This document shows, piece after piece, positions 35,641 through 44,113 of a stretch of DNA of 49,178 nt. Within the stretch, counting starts at the first letter, position 1; each line of letters opens with the position of its first letter. This DNA is from Lachnospiraceae bacterium. Its GTDB lineage: Bacteria; Bacillota; Clostridia; Lachnospirales; Lachnospiraceae. The stretch spans positions 1 through 49,178 of the forward strand of contig BLLW01000024.1 of assembly GCA_011959285.1 (NCBI GenBank). Direction: 5' to 3'. The notes under the pieces were generated by a model. It saw only the letters and a program-made list of their open reading frames with translations. It did not search any database and was not told where the DNA came from. The translations under genes and the position numbers were made by a program.

Positions 35641-36381
35641 TTACAACACCTTATTCAGAAAATCTATTGTCCTGCTTTCCTGCGGATGCTCCAGTACCTG
35701 CTGCGGCGTCCCCTGCTCCACGATATACCCTCCATCCATAAATACGATTCTGTCCGCGACTTCCTTGGCAAATCCAATTTCATGAGTTACAATGATCATT
35801 GTCATACCTGCCTGTGCCAGTTCCTTCATTACTGCAAGCACTTCACCCACCATTTCAGGGTCAAGGGCTGATGTAGGTTCATCAAACAACATAATATCCG
35901 GATTCATTGCTAACGCCCTTGCAATAGCCACCCGCTGTTTCTGTCCCCCTGATAACTGGTTCGGATACGCCTGCGCCTTTCCTTCCAGCCCCACCCTTTT
36001 CAGCAATTCCATGCCGGTCTGATACGCCTCATCTTTGGTCGCCTTTTTTAACTGAATAGGCGCCATGGTAATATTTTTGATAACGTTCATGTGCGGAAAT
36101 AAATTGAAATGCTGGAATACCATCCCGATATTTTCCCGCACTTTATTCATATCTGTCCTTTTATCCGTTATCTCCCTTCCATCAACGAAAATAGTCCCTC
36201 CGGTTGCCTCTTCAAGCCGGTTAAGGCATCTTAGAAACGTTGATTTTCCGCTTCCCGAAGGTCCAATCAGAACGACTACTTCCCCTTCCGTAATCTCTAT
36301 GTCGATTTCCTTCAAAACTTCAAGTTTGCCGAAGCTTTTCTTTAAATTCCGGACCTGAATCCTTCCATTACAATTCTCCAC
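35641..36381 (-). CDS. glnQ: Polar amino-acid ABC transporter ATP-binding protein
   Basis: A 246-residue ATPase with Walker [10 protein letters not shown] (residues 40-48), signature [15 protein letters not shown] and Walker [31 protein letters not shown] is typical of polar amino-acid importers. The start is a GTG with RBS AGGAGG, overlapping the permease gene by 14 bases. Confidence 0.93.
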   Translation of the reverse strand: MENCNGRIQVRNLKKSFGKLEVLKEIDIEITEGEVVVLIGPSGSGKSTFLRCLNRLEEATGGTIFVDGREITDKRTDMNKVRENIGMVFQHFNLFPHMNVIKNITMAPIQLKKATKDEAYQTGMELLKRVGLEGKAQAYPNQLSGGQKQRVAIARALAMNPDIMLFDEPTSALDPEMVGEVLAVMKELAQAGMTMIIVTHEIGFAKEVADRIVFMDGGYIVEQGTPQQVLEHPQESRTIDFLNKVL

Positions 36382-37039
36382 GTTTCAGCCTCCTCTCCAG
36401 CTTCTTTGCCACTTTACTAAGGGTAATGATAACAACCATATACATGACTCCCACAATTGCCCACACCTGAAGATTCAGAAAAGTATTTCCTGCAACATTT
36501 TTTCCGGTGTTGACCAGCTCGGGGAATCCAATAACCGAAAGTATGGAAGTATCTTTCAAGGTAATGATAAACTGATTGATAATCGAAGGAATCATCGTTT
36601 TTATCGCCTGCGGAATAACAACGAGACGCATGCTTTTACCATAGGACAGACCAAGGCTGCGGCTCGCTTCCATCTGTCCCTTGTCCACGCTTTCTATGCC
36701 TGCCCTTATGATTTCCGCCATGTATGCGCCGCAGTTCATAGAGAGCGTAATGATTCCTGCCGACAATGCCGACAGCCGCAATCCTGAAAATCCCAGCATC
36801 TTGGCTGCCTGAGGAATTCCGAAGTAAACAAAATAAGCCAGTACAATCAGCGGCACACCCCGTATTGCATCTACAAAAACAGTACCAAACAAATTTAATA
36901 TTCTTTTCTTTCCAACATTAAACAATGCAACGACAAGCCCAATAATCATTGCTGCCAATAGAGACAATGCGCATAGAAGCAATGTGTTACCCATAGACTT
37001 TAAAAGCATTAATCCGTATACCCGAATAATCTTAAGCAT
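36368..37039 (-). CDS. Polar amino-acid ABC transporter permease
   Basis: A 223-residue HisM/GlnP-type permease with five to six membrane segments. The ATPase-contact loop is [39 protein letters not shown] is the family signature. It is separated from the binding-protein gene by 143 bases containing a strong hairpin. Confidence 0.92.
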   Translation of the reverse strand: MLKIIRVYGLMLLKSMGNTLLLCALSLLAAMIIGLVVALFNVGKKRILNLFGTVFVDAIRGVPLIVLAYFVYFGIPQAAKMLGFSGLRLSALSAGIITLSMNCGAYMAEIIRAGIESVDKGQMEASRSLGLSYGKSMRLVVIPQAIKTMIPSIINQFIITLKDTSILSVIGFPELVNTGKNVAGNTFLNLQVWAIVGVMYMVVIITLSKVAKKLERRLKRGEL

Positions 37040-37133
37040 CAGCCGGTCTCTCCTTTATTCCTCACTAAGCTCCGCTCTGCTTTACAAATTGCCTTATTGC
37101 GCCAGACTGCAATCCGCTTTACAGAATGAAACA

Positions 37134-37163
37134 GGGGAATGCCGTCAGCACACAGCATTCCCC
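37134..37163 (-). promoter_or_regulatory. Intercistronic hairpin after the amino-acid-binding-protein gene
   Basis: GGGGAATGC (37134-37142) and GCATTCCCC (37155-37163) form a perfect 9-base stem about 20 bases past the binding-protein stop. No T-run follows, so it fits a transcript stabiliser or partial terminator that raises binding-protein output over permease. Confidence 0.62.
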
Positions 37164-37182
37164 ATTGAATCCCCTTGTCTTT

Positions 37183-37998
37183 CTATTTCAAATATTTATC
37201 AAGTATTTCCTGGTATATCCCGTTTTCCTTTATATTAGCCAGACCCGCATTGAACATGTCCAGCAATTCCTGATTGGATCCATCCATAATCGCAAATCCA
37301 TACGGCGCTGAACCGCTTTCTGCATCCGCTCCTATCAGTTGCTTCAATGCTACTTTGTCCAATGTTATATATGCAAGAGTAATCGGCGTATCATCCACAC
37401 AGGCAGCACTGTTTCCATTAATGACATCTTGATACATATCTGTGGATGTTTCCATTGTTGTAATCGTAAAGCCATATTGATCCATAAGACTTTCCGCATA
37501 AGTCTTACTTGCAGAACCAATCTTCACCACCACATTTTTGCCTTCCAAGTCCTCCAAGGATGTAATATCACTATCTGATGCTGCAAAAAAGGACTGAGTC
37601 GCATCATAATATCCATCTGAAAAAATCCATCCCATCTCCTTGCGTTCATCGTTAATCGTCGCTCCTGCCATCAGCGCATCCGCCTGACCTACCTGCACGG
37701 CAGCAATCCCTGCATCCCAGCCAATTGACTGCAGATCATATTTAAAGCCCTGATCCTCTGCCACTGCTGCCAGAATATCTACATCAATCCCAACAAAGTC
37801 CCCATTTGCATCGGTATACTCAAAGGGACGGAATGCGGTATCTGTTGCGACTACCCAGACCTTTTCATCCTTCGTCGCCTCCGCGTCTTCTTCCTGTACC
37901 TGCCCGCTGACCGGCTCCTGCGGGGATGAATCACCGCAGCCCAATAATGAAACTGTCATTGATGCAATTGCCAAAAAAGCCATCATTTTTCTTTTCAT
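37183..37998 (-). CDS. Amino-acid-binding lipoprotein (SBP_bac_3)
   Basis: A 271-residue family 3 solute-binding lipoprotein. Signal peptide with lipobox SLLGC, an acidic linker, then the binding domain VWVVATDTAFRPFEYTDANG and FVGIDVDILAAVAEDQGFKY. Residues that contact the alpha-amino and carboxyl groups of an amino acid (MAGATINDERKEMGWIFSD) are present. Predicted ligand is a polar amino acid or a small derivative. First gene of the ten-gene block, downstream of a promoter and terminator-like hairpin. Confidence 0.92.
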   Translation of the reverse strand: MKRKMMAFLAIASMTVSLLGCGDSSPQEPVSGQVQEEDAEATKDEKVWVVATDTAFRPFEYTDANGDFVGIDVDILAAVAEDQGFKYDLQSIGWDAGIAAVQVGQADALMAGATINDERKEMGWIFSDGYYDATQSFFAASDSDITSLEDLEGKNVVVKIGSASKTYAESLMDQYGFTITTMETSTDMYQDVINGNSAACVDDTPITLAYITLDKVALKQLIGADAESGSAPYGFAIMDGSNQELLDMFNAGLANIKENGIYQEILDKYLK

Positions 37999-38040
37999 AA
38001 TAATCCTCCTTTTTAAACAACGAATGCATCCGCCCTTACA

Positions 38041-38079
38041 AAAAAAATAAAGGCAACGGATTCATGACTCCGTTGCCTT
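38041..38079 (-). terminator. Promoter-proximal terminator/leader hairpin of the ten-gene block
   Basis: AAGGCAACGGA (38050-38060) and TCCGTTGCCTT (38069-38079) make a perfect 11-base stem with an 8-base loop, followed on the minus strand by TTATTTTTTT. The likely transcription start of the promoter at 38089-38117 falls within a few bases of the stem, so most transcripts could end after about 45 bases. Confidence 0.78.
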
Positions 38080-38088
38080 ATGCTGTTT

Positions 38089-38117
38089 AATTTATCACTC
38101 ATATATTCAGTTGTCAA
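38089..38117 (-). promoter_or_regulatory. Promoter of the ten-gene block
   Basis: Minus-strand TTGACA (38112-38117), a 17-base spacer and TAAATT (38089-38094). Confidence 0.75.
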
Positions 38118-38159
38118 GAAAATCTTTTTGGGAAGAACCAATTGCTCTTTCGCTTTCTT

Positions 38160-38198
38160 TCACAAAAGCATCGCCATATAAACCGACAGATGAATCAC
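38160..38198 (-). other. Possible remnant small gene with promoter and RBS
   Basis: A TATAAT (minus strand, 38237-38242) and AAAGGAGG precede a GTG-initiated 12-codon frame (IHLSVYMAMLL) ending at 38160. The start resembles short hydrophobic holin-like toxin peptides, but the frame is too short for one. Shown only because promoter and RBS are both good. Confidence 0.25.
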
Positions 38199-38266
38199 AT
38201 CCTCCTTTCCCTGCGGATAAGGAAATCAATTTCTATATTATACCAAAAAGGCACTTCTAAATTTAT

Positions 38267-39847
38267 CTACCACCATAACTCTGAATATGCTCTAGATTCT
38301 TTTGGCGATAAATGAATCAGACCGACAATCTCTCCTTCCTCATTCCGGTCAGTGACTACCCCCGTGTCGCCATAAGTACCGTCTGCCGACTGGCTCGCCA
38401 ACCTTCCCCTGAACCCGGTTTCCACTTCATTATCTGCCCAAAAATAAATAGGTTCTCCTTCATAATAAAGCTGGTAATCGCTATCACTTATTTCTGCACT
38501 GAGTCCATATATACCAAATTCATCAACCAATCTTTCAATAAACTGTCTCGTACTGTCTGTCAGATACGCACTTTCCTCCACCGTTACTGCTTCCGACGAA
38601 GCGCTTACCGCATACTCTATACCTTCACGCTCATTTGCCTGTTCGATTACGTCCTGCGCATTCGTCGTGTACTCCGCAGTTCCATAATCCTGAATAACCG
38701 TTACCGCCTGTATCGCATCGGCTGCATATTCCTGTTCCTGCAAAGAGGAAGGCATATCCTCCGCCACATTTACCGTCGTCCCCTCTGCAAAAGCCACATT
38801 GATCTTTCCGCTGTCAGTTTCCGATACGTCAAATACCGCTGACCGCATAGCATAAACCTCGGAATTCGTGACAAAAAAAGCAGTTAAAGCCATACTGACC
38901 GCAAAAACAGCTGCCAACACACCTGCAGGGGTCGTCTTTTTGAATGTCATAACCGCTACAATCCGCTCTTTCACGGCATTTTTTCCAAATCCCAGCCCTG
39001 TGCCGAACCCCAAATTCCTGCACGATGCCATGGTCAGCAGTGCCATCGCATAATCCCGTCTTTCTCCGCCGCTATGGCGAACCACAGTCTCGTCGCACAA
39101 AAGCTCCATATCCCTGTTAAAGAGCAGATACATCACCCACACAAGGGGATTGAACCAGTGAATGCACAGCGCCAGATGGGCAATCAGTTTTTTCAAATTA
39201 TCCCGATGTTTTATATGCACCCATTCATGCCGAAGACAGAAGCTCATCTCCTCATCTTCCTTTAAGGAAAATCCTTTGGGAAAGACAATCGCCGGATGTA
39301 TCACCCCATAAGTCACAGGTGTTGCTGTCCGGTCGGATATCTGAAATCTGATATCCCGCAGCTGCTTTTTGTCCTTCTCTTCTTTTGCTGCCAGCAAAAT
39401 CAGCCTTTCCTTCTCCTGTTCCGGCATGGGAAGTCCTTCCCTGAACAGCCTGCTGTCCCGCACATAAAGAAAAACGGAACCCAAAAGCATAGCAGCTGTC
39501 CCCAGCAGGTAAATAGTTCTCACGATAGTACCTGCATCCATCCCTTCCGCTTTATCAAAACTTATATTGGCAATTTCAGAGGTCTGCATTTCTCCAAAAT
39601 GTCCATCGTAAGTTGCAATCGTAACATGATACGCTTTATTGTTTATAACCAGACTTCCTGCATCCGCCCAAAGCGTCGGAACGGCAGGAGGAAGCGGGAT
39701 TGCCAAGGAAACCAGCAGACGCAAAATAGCAATTTCCCAAAGCAGAACCATCACTTTCTTTGGCAGGCGGTGTATCAACAGGGAGCGAAACAAAACAATC
39801 CCTAATATTAAAATTCCCGCCGTCACACTCATCTGTATCAGACTCAT
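38267..39847 (-). CDS. blaR1: BlaR1/MecR1-type M56 membrane metallopeptidase without penicillin-sensing domain
   Basis: A 526-residue membrane protein. The zinc-peptidase motif is HEWVH (residues 207-211) with the second Glu in LLCDETVV (about 252). Four membrane segments are visible, the last at about 305-325. The outer C-terminal domain of about 200 residues is rich in Asp, Glu and Thr and lacks the S-x-x-K and K-T-G motifs of a penicillin-binding domain. It should sense something other than a beta-lactam, probably envelope damage or a peptide, and cleave the BlaI-type repressor encoded 21 bases upstream. Confidence 0.87.
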   Translation of the reverse strand: MSLIQMSVTAGILILGIVLFRSLLIHRLPKKVMVLLWEIAILRLLVSLAIPLPPAVPTLWADAGSLVINNKAYHVTIATYDGHFGEMQTSEIANISFDKAEGMDAGTIVRTIYLLGTAAMLLGSVFLYVRDSRLFREGLPMPEQEKERLILLAAKEEKDKKQLRDIRFQISDRTATPVTYGVIHPAIVFPKGFSLKEDEEMSFCLRHEWVHIKHRDNLKKLIAHLALCIHWFNPLVWVMYLLFNRDMELLCDETVVRHSGGERRDYAMALLTMASCRNLGFGTGLGFGKNAVKERIVAVMTFKKTTPAGVLAAVFAVSMALTAFFVTNSEVYAMRSAVFDVSETDSGKINVAFAEGTTVNVAEDMPSSLQEQEYAADAIQAVTVIQDYGTAEYTTNAQDVIEQANEREGIEYAVSASSEAVTVEESAYLTDSTRQFIERLVDEFGIYGLSAEISDSDYQLYYEGEPIYFWADNEVETGFRGRLASQSADGTYGDTGVVTDRNEEGEIVGLIHLSPKESRAYSELWW

Positions 39848-39868
39848 TTCATACCCTCCTAAATTGTC

Positions 39869-40222
39869 TCAATTCAAGTCATCAATCAGCTTTTTGAGCT
39901 GATCCACTTCCTGCTTCGACAACTTCTTTCCATCCAAAAAGGCAGCAAAAAACTTTTCCTTGGAGCCGTCGAACATCTTATCGATCAGTTCCTCTGTCTC
40001 ATAGTCCTGCACTTCCTGTCTGGAAATCAACGGGCTGCACACAAACCCCGGCTCCTGCCTTTTGATAGCGCCTTTATCCACGCATTTTTTGATGACGGTG
40101 TAGGTAGTGTTCCTGTTCCACCCGGTCTCTTCCTTTAAAATCTTTACAATCTGCCCCGCCGGCATTTCCCCCTCCCGCCAAAGCACTTCCATTACCTTTC
40201 GTTCCGAATCAAATAATTTCAT
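39869..40222 (-). CDS. blaI: BlaI/MecI family repressor
   Basis: A 117-residue winged-helix repressor. KLFDSERKVMEVLWREGEMP and NRNTTYTVIKKCVDKGAIKR are the DNA-binding region, and the C-terminal helices form the dimer domain with the protease-sensitive segment. Start ATG 40222. It would bind the paired GACTA-N6-TAGTC palindromes at 40319-40360 and, by sequence identity, those at 29445-29486. Confidence 0.92.
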   Translation of the reverse strand: MKLFDSERKVMEVLWREGEMPAGQIVKILKEETGWNRNTTYTVIKKCVDKGAIKRQEPGFVCSPLISRQEVQDYETEELIDKMFDGSKEKFFAAFLDGKKLSKQEVDQLKKLIDDLN

Positions 40223-40318
40223 GGTACCTTCATTCCTTTCTCGCACACGACTTCTACCGTCAAATTAACTGTACCTTCATTTCAAATCAAGGCGTTGTTT
40301 CCTGCTATAAAAAAATGT

Positions 40319-40372
40319 GACTACCTAAATAGTCTATATGTTTAGACTATCACAGCAGTCACATCATGTCAA
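40319..40372 (-). promoter_or_regulatory. blaI promoter with twin operators
   Basis: Minus-strand TTGACA (40367-40372), a 17-base spacer and TAGTCT (40344-40349). Palindromes GACTA-N6-TAGTC at 40319-40334 and GACTA-N6-CAGTC at 40345-40360 are separated by 10 bases. Sequence, spacing and position relative to the promoter boxes match those at 29445-29498. Confidence 0.85.
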
Positions 40373-40409
40373 ATATAATTTTCAGGCACAACTTATTTTG
40401 CAAAAGATG

Positions 40410-40438
40410 TTGAAATACCGTCAATCTCATGCTAAAAT
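40410..40438 (+). promoter_or_regulatory. Likely promoter of the Rpn-VanW genes; remaining leader
   Basis: TTGAAA (40410-40415), a 17-base spacer and TAAAAT (40433-40438). The 180-base leader that follows has a nested inverted repeat (CAGGAAAA at 40544, TTTTCCTG at 40594, with AATGTA/TACATT inside) just before the RBS. No gene was seen in it. Confidence 0.5.
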
Positions 40439-40619
40439 TATTTTCAGAGCATTCGATTTCTATTACAGCACTGGCTGCATCTTACGAACATTCTGTTCAA
40501 ATATTTCCGAAATCCTGCTTAAAATTCCCAAAATCTAAACTTACAGGAAAACGGATGACAGAATGTAAGATGTACATTTGGTTCTAATCTGCATTTTCCT
40601 GAACAAAGGAGGAAAATGC

Positions 40620-41486
40620 ATGAAAAACAATGTAATGACCAAATTGGAAAGATTAAATCTGATTGACCGGTTCCTGTTTTCAGAAACTATGGAAGACCAT
40701 GACGCTTACGAAGCCGCGGTAAGCATTCTTTTAGAAAAAGAAATTTCACTTTTGGGAAAACCGGAAACAGAAAAGGAATTACGGATATCCCCCGATTTAA
40801 GGCAGATTAGACTTGACGTAATCAGCATAGATAGGGAACATCGGCTTTATTATACCGAAATGCAGCAACGCGATACCGGAAATCTTCGCAAAAGGAGCCG
40901 CTATTATCAGGCACAGCTTGACGCTTCTCTTTTAGAACCCGGAAGCAAGGACTTCAATCTTTTAAATGATAGCTGTTTTATATTGATTGCTCCTTTTGAT
41001 TTGTTTGACAAGGAGCTTTATCGTTATACTTTTGAAGGCACCTGCCGCGAATGCCCTGACCTTAAGCTGGAAGACGGTGCTGTCCGAGTCTTCATCAACA
41101 CCACTGGGAAAAACAAACAGGATTTTTCTCAGGAATTTCTTGATTTTATGAAATACATTAACGCAACTACAGACCAAAATGCAGATGCAACAATAAGTGA
41201 TAAGATTAAACTCATACATAATCAGGTAAAGAAAGTGAAATTATCAGAAAAAATGGGGGTAAAATACATGCAGCTATGGGAAGAAAAAGCATACATTAAG
41301 GAAGAAGGTCTCGCTGAAGGTCTTGCTGAAGGGCGTTCTAAAGGTCTTGCTGAAGGCATCAACGCATTTATCCTTGATTATCTGGAAGACGGCAAAAGCA
41401 AGAAAGTCATTATAGACAAGCTTATCCGGCGTTTTTCCTTATCTGAAGAGGAAGCGCAGCAATACTATGAAAAAAGTACCCTATAA
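40620..41486 (+). CDS. Rpn family recombination-promoting nuclease/putative transposase
   Basis: A 288-residue PD-(D/E)xK nuclease-fold protein. KELRISPDLRQIRLDVISID and YYTEMQQRD hold the nuclease core (D, then E-x-Q). The tail has the EGLAEGLAEGRSKGLAEG repeats usual for this family, followed by a short helical domain. Family members cut DNA and raise recombination. Start ATG 40620 with RBS GGAGG. No transposon ends were found around it. Confidence 0.85.
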   Translation: MKNNVMTKLERLNLIDRFLFSETMEDHDAYEAAVSILLEKEISLLGKPETEKELRISPDLRQIRLDVISIDREHRLYYTEMQQRDTGNLRKRSRYYQAQLDASLLEPGSKDFNLLNDSCFILIAPFDLFDKELYRYTFEGTCRECPDLKLEDGAVRVFINTTGKNKQDFSQEFLDFMKYINATTDQNADATISDKIKLIHNQVKKVKLSEKMGVKYMQLWEEKAYIKEEGLAEGLAEGRSKGLAEGINAFILDYLEDGKSKKVIIDKLIRRFSLSEEEAQQYYEKSTL

Positions 41487-42339
41487 TCACATTGCTGTAA
41501 GAAGGTACGCTATAGAAAACAATGCTATGCAAAAACCCATCAAACGTTCTGCTCTAAGGAGCAAATCAGGTCTTATATACTATAGTTTTCTCCGCCGCCT
41601 GCTCTGGCTTACAATGAACAGGCAGTTCGCTAAAACCAGACTGTCTTCCAGTCTGCCCTTCGTTTACTTTACACACAAGACTCCCCTTTTCCGGAAATTG
41701 AAAGATGTCGATATGTGGATGCAGCACAACAAAGTTACGAACTTAAAACTTGCCTCCGCCAGAGTAAACGGAATCGTTCTCCGTCCCGGCGAGGTATTCA
41801 GCTATTGGAAGCTGATTGGCAAGCCCTCCAGGCGCAAAGGTTATTTAGACGGGATGGTCTTAAAATCCGGCACCTTCCATGCGGGGTGCGGCGGCGGTCT
41901 CTGCCAGCTTTCCAATTTGATTTTCTGGATGACCATCCACACGCCTCTCACCGTAACAGAACGCCACCGCCACAGCTATGATGTGTTTCCTGATTCCAAC
42001 CGGACCCAGCCTTTCGGCAGCGGCGCCACCTGCTTTTATCCCCACGGAGACCTGATGATCCGAAATAATACGTCTGATACCTACCAGTTGTCCATCTGGA
42101 TGGATGATACTTACCTGCATGGACAATGGCTCGCCTCCTCCAGTCCCGAATACCACTACGAGATTGTAGAGCGGAATCATGAAATGAGAAGCGAATTTTG
42201 GGGCGGGTATAGCAGACATAACGAATTATACCAGCAAAAATATGATTTGGCAGGCAATCTGCTAGAGGAACAGTTGATTGTGCAAAATTCCGCAATTATG
42301 ATGTACGAGCCGTTTATCAGTGAGAAAACTGCAAAATAG
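41467..42339 (+). CDS. VanW family protein
   Basis: A 290-residue protein with the VanW signature region: ARVNGIVLRPGEVFSYWKLI, GYLDGMVLKSGTFHAGCGGG and LCQLSNLIFWMTIHTPLTV, then ERHRHSYDVFPDSNRTQPFG. VanW accompanies some vancomycin-resistance clusters but its own function is unknown; related proteins act at the cell wall. The start overlaps the Rpn gene by 20 bases; a second ATG at 41527 is an alternative. No van resistance genes are nearby. Confidence 0.82.
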   Translation: MKKVPYNHIAVRRYAIENNAMQKPIKRSALRSKSGLIYYSFLRRLLWLTMNRQFAKTRLSSSLPFVYFTHKTPLFRKLKDVDMWMQHNKVTNLKLASARVNGIVLRPGEVFSYWKLIGKPSRRKGYLDGMVLKSGTFHAGCGGGLCQLSNLIFWMTIHTPLTVTERHRHSYDVFPDSNRTQPFGSGATCFYPHGDLMIRNNTSDTYQLSIWMDDTYLHGQWLASSSPEYHYEIVERNHEMRSEFWGGYSRHNELYQQKYDLAGNLLEEQLIVQNSAIMMYEPFISEKTAK

Positions 42340-42360
42340 GCTCCGTTTTACATAAAAATC

Positions 42361-42392
42361 AAACCAGCCGGAAACATTACTCCGACTGGTTT
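42361..42392. terminator. Bidirectional terminator between vanW-like gene and pap
   Basis: AAACCAGCCGGA (42361-42372) pairs with TCCGACTGGTTT (42381-42392) with one mismatch. The minus-strand side is followed by GATTTTTATG; the plus-strand side by GGCTTTTG. Confidence 0.72.
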
Positions 42393-42394
42393 GG

Positions 42395-42435
42395 CTTTTG
42401 CTATCCAAGTACCTTTTGCTATCCAAGTACCTTTT
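42395..42435. repeat. 18-base tandem duplication at the pap stop codon
   Basis: CTTTTGCTATCCAAGTACC recurs with an 18-base period, so the last codons and stop of the phosphotransferase gene occur twice; the extra copy lies after the stop and does not change the protein. Confidence 0.8.
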
Positions 42436-43891
42436 CCAATTCCTCAATCACAATCTTAAGCGCTTTGATGCGGGCATATTTCTTATCCACCGACTCCAAG
42501 ATATACCATGGTGCGTAAGTCGTGCTGGTCTTTTGAATCATCTCGTCCACTGCCACCTCATATTCGTCCCACTTTTCTCTGTTGCGCCAGTCTTCCTCCG
42601 TAATCTTCCACTGCTTCCCGGGCGTGTTCTGTCTGTCGTTAAAACGGGCAAGCTGGGTATCTTTATCTATCTGCACCCAGAATTTGATGATCACTGCTCC
42701 CCAGTCATGAAGCTCCTTTTCAAACTCATTAATCTCATTGTACGCCCTCTTCCAGTCATTTTCGCTGCAGAATCCTTCCAGCCGCTCCACCATCACACGT
42801 CCATACCAGGTTCTGTCAAAGATTGCCACATGCCCCGTCTTGGGAAGTCTGGTCCAGAAACGCCACAAATAATGCCTTGCCTTTTCATGAGGTTCCGGGC
42901 TTGCAATGGGATGTACCTCATAGCCCCTCGGGTCCAGCGCGCCCGTGATGCGCTTAATGTTGCCGCCCTTTCCTGCCGCATCCCATCCCTCATAAGCAAT
43001 GATGACGGGAACGCGTTTCCTGTACAGGCGATTATGGAGCTCTCCTAAATGCTTTTGCAGTCTGTCGAGTTCCTCTTTATATTCTTCCTCTTCCATGAAC
43101 TTGTCATCCAAAGGTATCTCCGAGAGTTTGGGCATTTTCTGGAGGGGGAATACATTTTGCAATAAGGGCACTGCCATATTCCGATTCTGCATGGCAATCT
43201 CGATTCCCTGGGTCAGCGTCTCTAAAATCTGCAGCTCTGCCCATTTCTTAGATTTAGAATCAATAATATACCACGGCGCGGAAGGCGCATTGGTATCTTC
43301 CATGTACTGCCCGAACACTTCCTCACATTTTTTGTAATGCTTGTTCTGCCATCTATCATTTTCGCTGACGCGCCAGCTGGTATCGATATCCTTCTTAAGC
43401 GCAGCGATCCGTTTCTTCTGTTCCTTCTCACTGATGTGGAAGAAAAACTTCATCACCAGATAACCATTGTCCGTGAGCTGCCTCTCAAACCTCCTGATAC
43501 TGCCAATCCGCTGCTCGTAAGTTTTTTTATCCATCTCCCCGTGGAGACACTTTCTGGTCACTTCATCCATCCAGCCTGAATCCAAAAGCATGAATTTCCC
43601 CGCTTCCGGCAGCTTGGTAAAATATCTGCACAAAAATGGTTTTCTGCTCTCCTCCTCTGTGGGCTGATCCATTGTCGCCACCTTAAAAAACCTAGGATCA
43701 ATGTTCTGAATCATCTGACCTATGGCGCTGCCTTTTCCCGCGGTTCCCCACCCTTCAACTAAAACCAGCACCGGAAGCTTATGCTCCTTGATCTGCATCT
43801 GCTGACTGAAAAGCTTTTCCCGTGCACTTTTCAGCCGCTCCTTCAATGCTTCCTCCTCCGGCTTTTCCGTAAAAACGATGTTCTTCAGCAT
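42419..43891 (-). CDS. pap: Polyphosphate:AMP phosphotransferase (two-domain PPK2)
   Basis: A 490-residue protein with two tandem PPK2 domains. The first has LVEGWGTAGKGSAIGQM and the Walker-B-like LLDSGWMDEVTRK; the second has IAYEGWDAAGKGGNIKRITG and IFDRTWYGRVMVERLEGF. Class II two-domain PPK2 enzymes transfer phosphate from polyphosphate to AMP. In the first domain the second motif reads DSGWMD rather than DRSWY, so catalysis probably rests on the C-terminal domain, as in other members. Start ATG 43891 follows GGGAAGGTGG. Flanked by its own terminator. Confidence 0.9.
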   Translation of the reverse strand: MLKNIVFTEKPEEEALKERLKSAREKLFSQQMQIKEHKLPVLVLVEGWGTAGKGSAIGQMIQNIDPRFFKVATMDQPTEEESRKPFLCRYFTKLPEAGKFMLLDSGWMDEVTRKCLHGEMDKKTYEQRIGSIRRFERQLTDNGYLVMKFFFHISEKEQKKRIAALKKDIDTSWRVSENDRWQNKHYKKCEEVFGQYMEDTNAPSAPWYIIDSKSKKWAELQILETLTQGIEIAMQNRNMAVPLLQNVFPLQKMPKLSEIPLDDKFMEEEEYKEELDRLQKHLGELHNRLYRKRVPVIIAYEGWDAAGKGGNIKRITGALDPRGYEVHPIASPEPHEKARHYLWRFWTRLPKTGHVAIFDRTWYGRVMVERLEGFCSENDWKRAYNEINEFEKELHDWGAVIIKFWVQIDKDTQLARFNDRQNTPGKQWKITEEDWRNREKWDEYEVAVDEMIQKTSTTYAPWYILESVDKKYARIKALKIVIEELEKVLG

Positions 43892-44113
43892 AATACCACC
43901 TTCCCTTCTCCAATTGAATATATTCTGCATAAATATATAAATCACTATCTTTTTCGGAAATCGGCTATTTATTTAGTAACATGTTCTTTCAATAAATTAT
44001 TCTTATGTTGCGGGCACCCTCAGCACAGTTTAGCATTATCCATATTAATTTTTGCTGATGTAACTCTCTGTTAAAATAGTCATGCGTAATCTCATTTCTC
44101 AATAGTAGTTCCT

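Noticed and set aside
38160-38198. Holin-like type I toxin gene
   Set aside because: Promoter and RBS are good but the peptide is only 12 residues and lacks the membrane segment; kept only as a low-confidence note.
38267-40222. BlaR1-BlaI as a beta-lactam resistance locus
   Set aside because: No beta-lactamase or PBP2a-like gene is present and the sensor lacks penicillin-binding motifs.
41300-41365. Short repeats in the Rpn gene as a CRISPR-like or tandem-repeat locus
   Set aside because: They encode the EG(L/R)AEG tail common to the family, with no spacers.
40620-41486. Rpn gene as part of an insertion sequence
   Set aside because: No terminal inverted repeats or target duplication were seen around it.
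41467-42339. VanW as evidence of a vancomycin-resistance cluster
   Set aside because: No vanHAX, vanY, vanZ or vanRS genes are near; lone VanW proteins are common in Clostridia.
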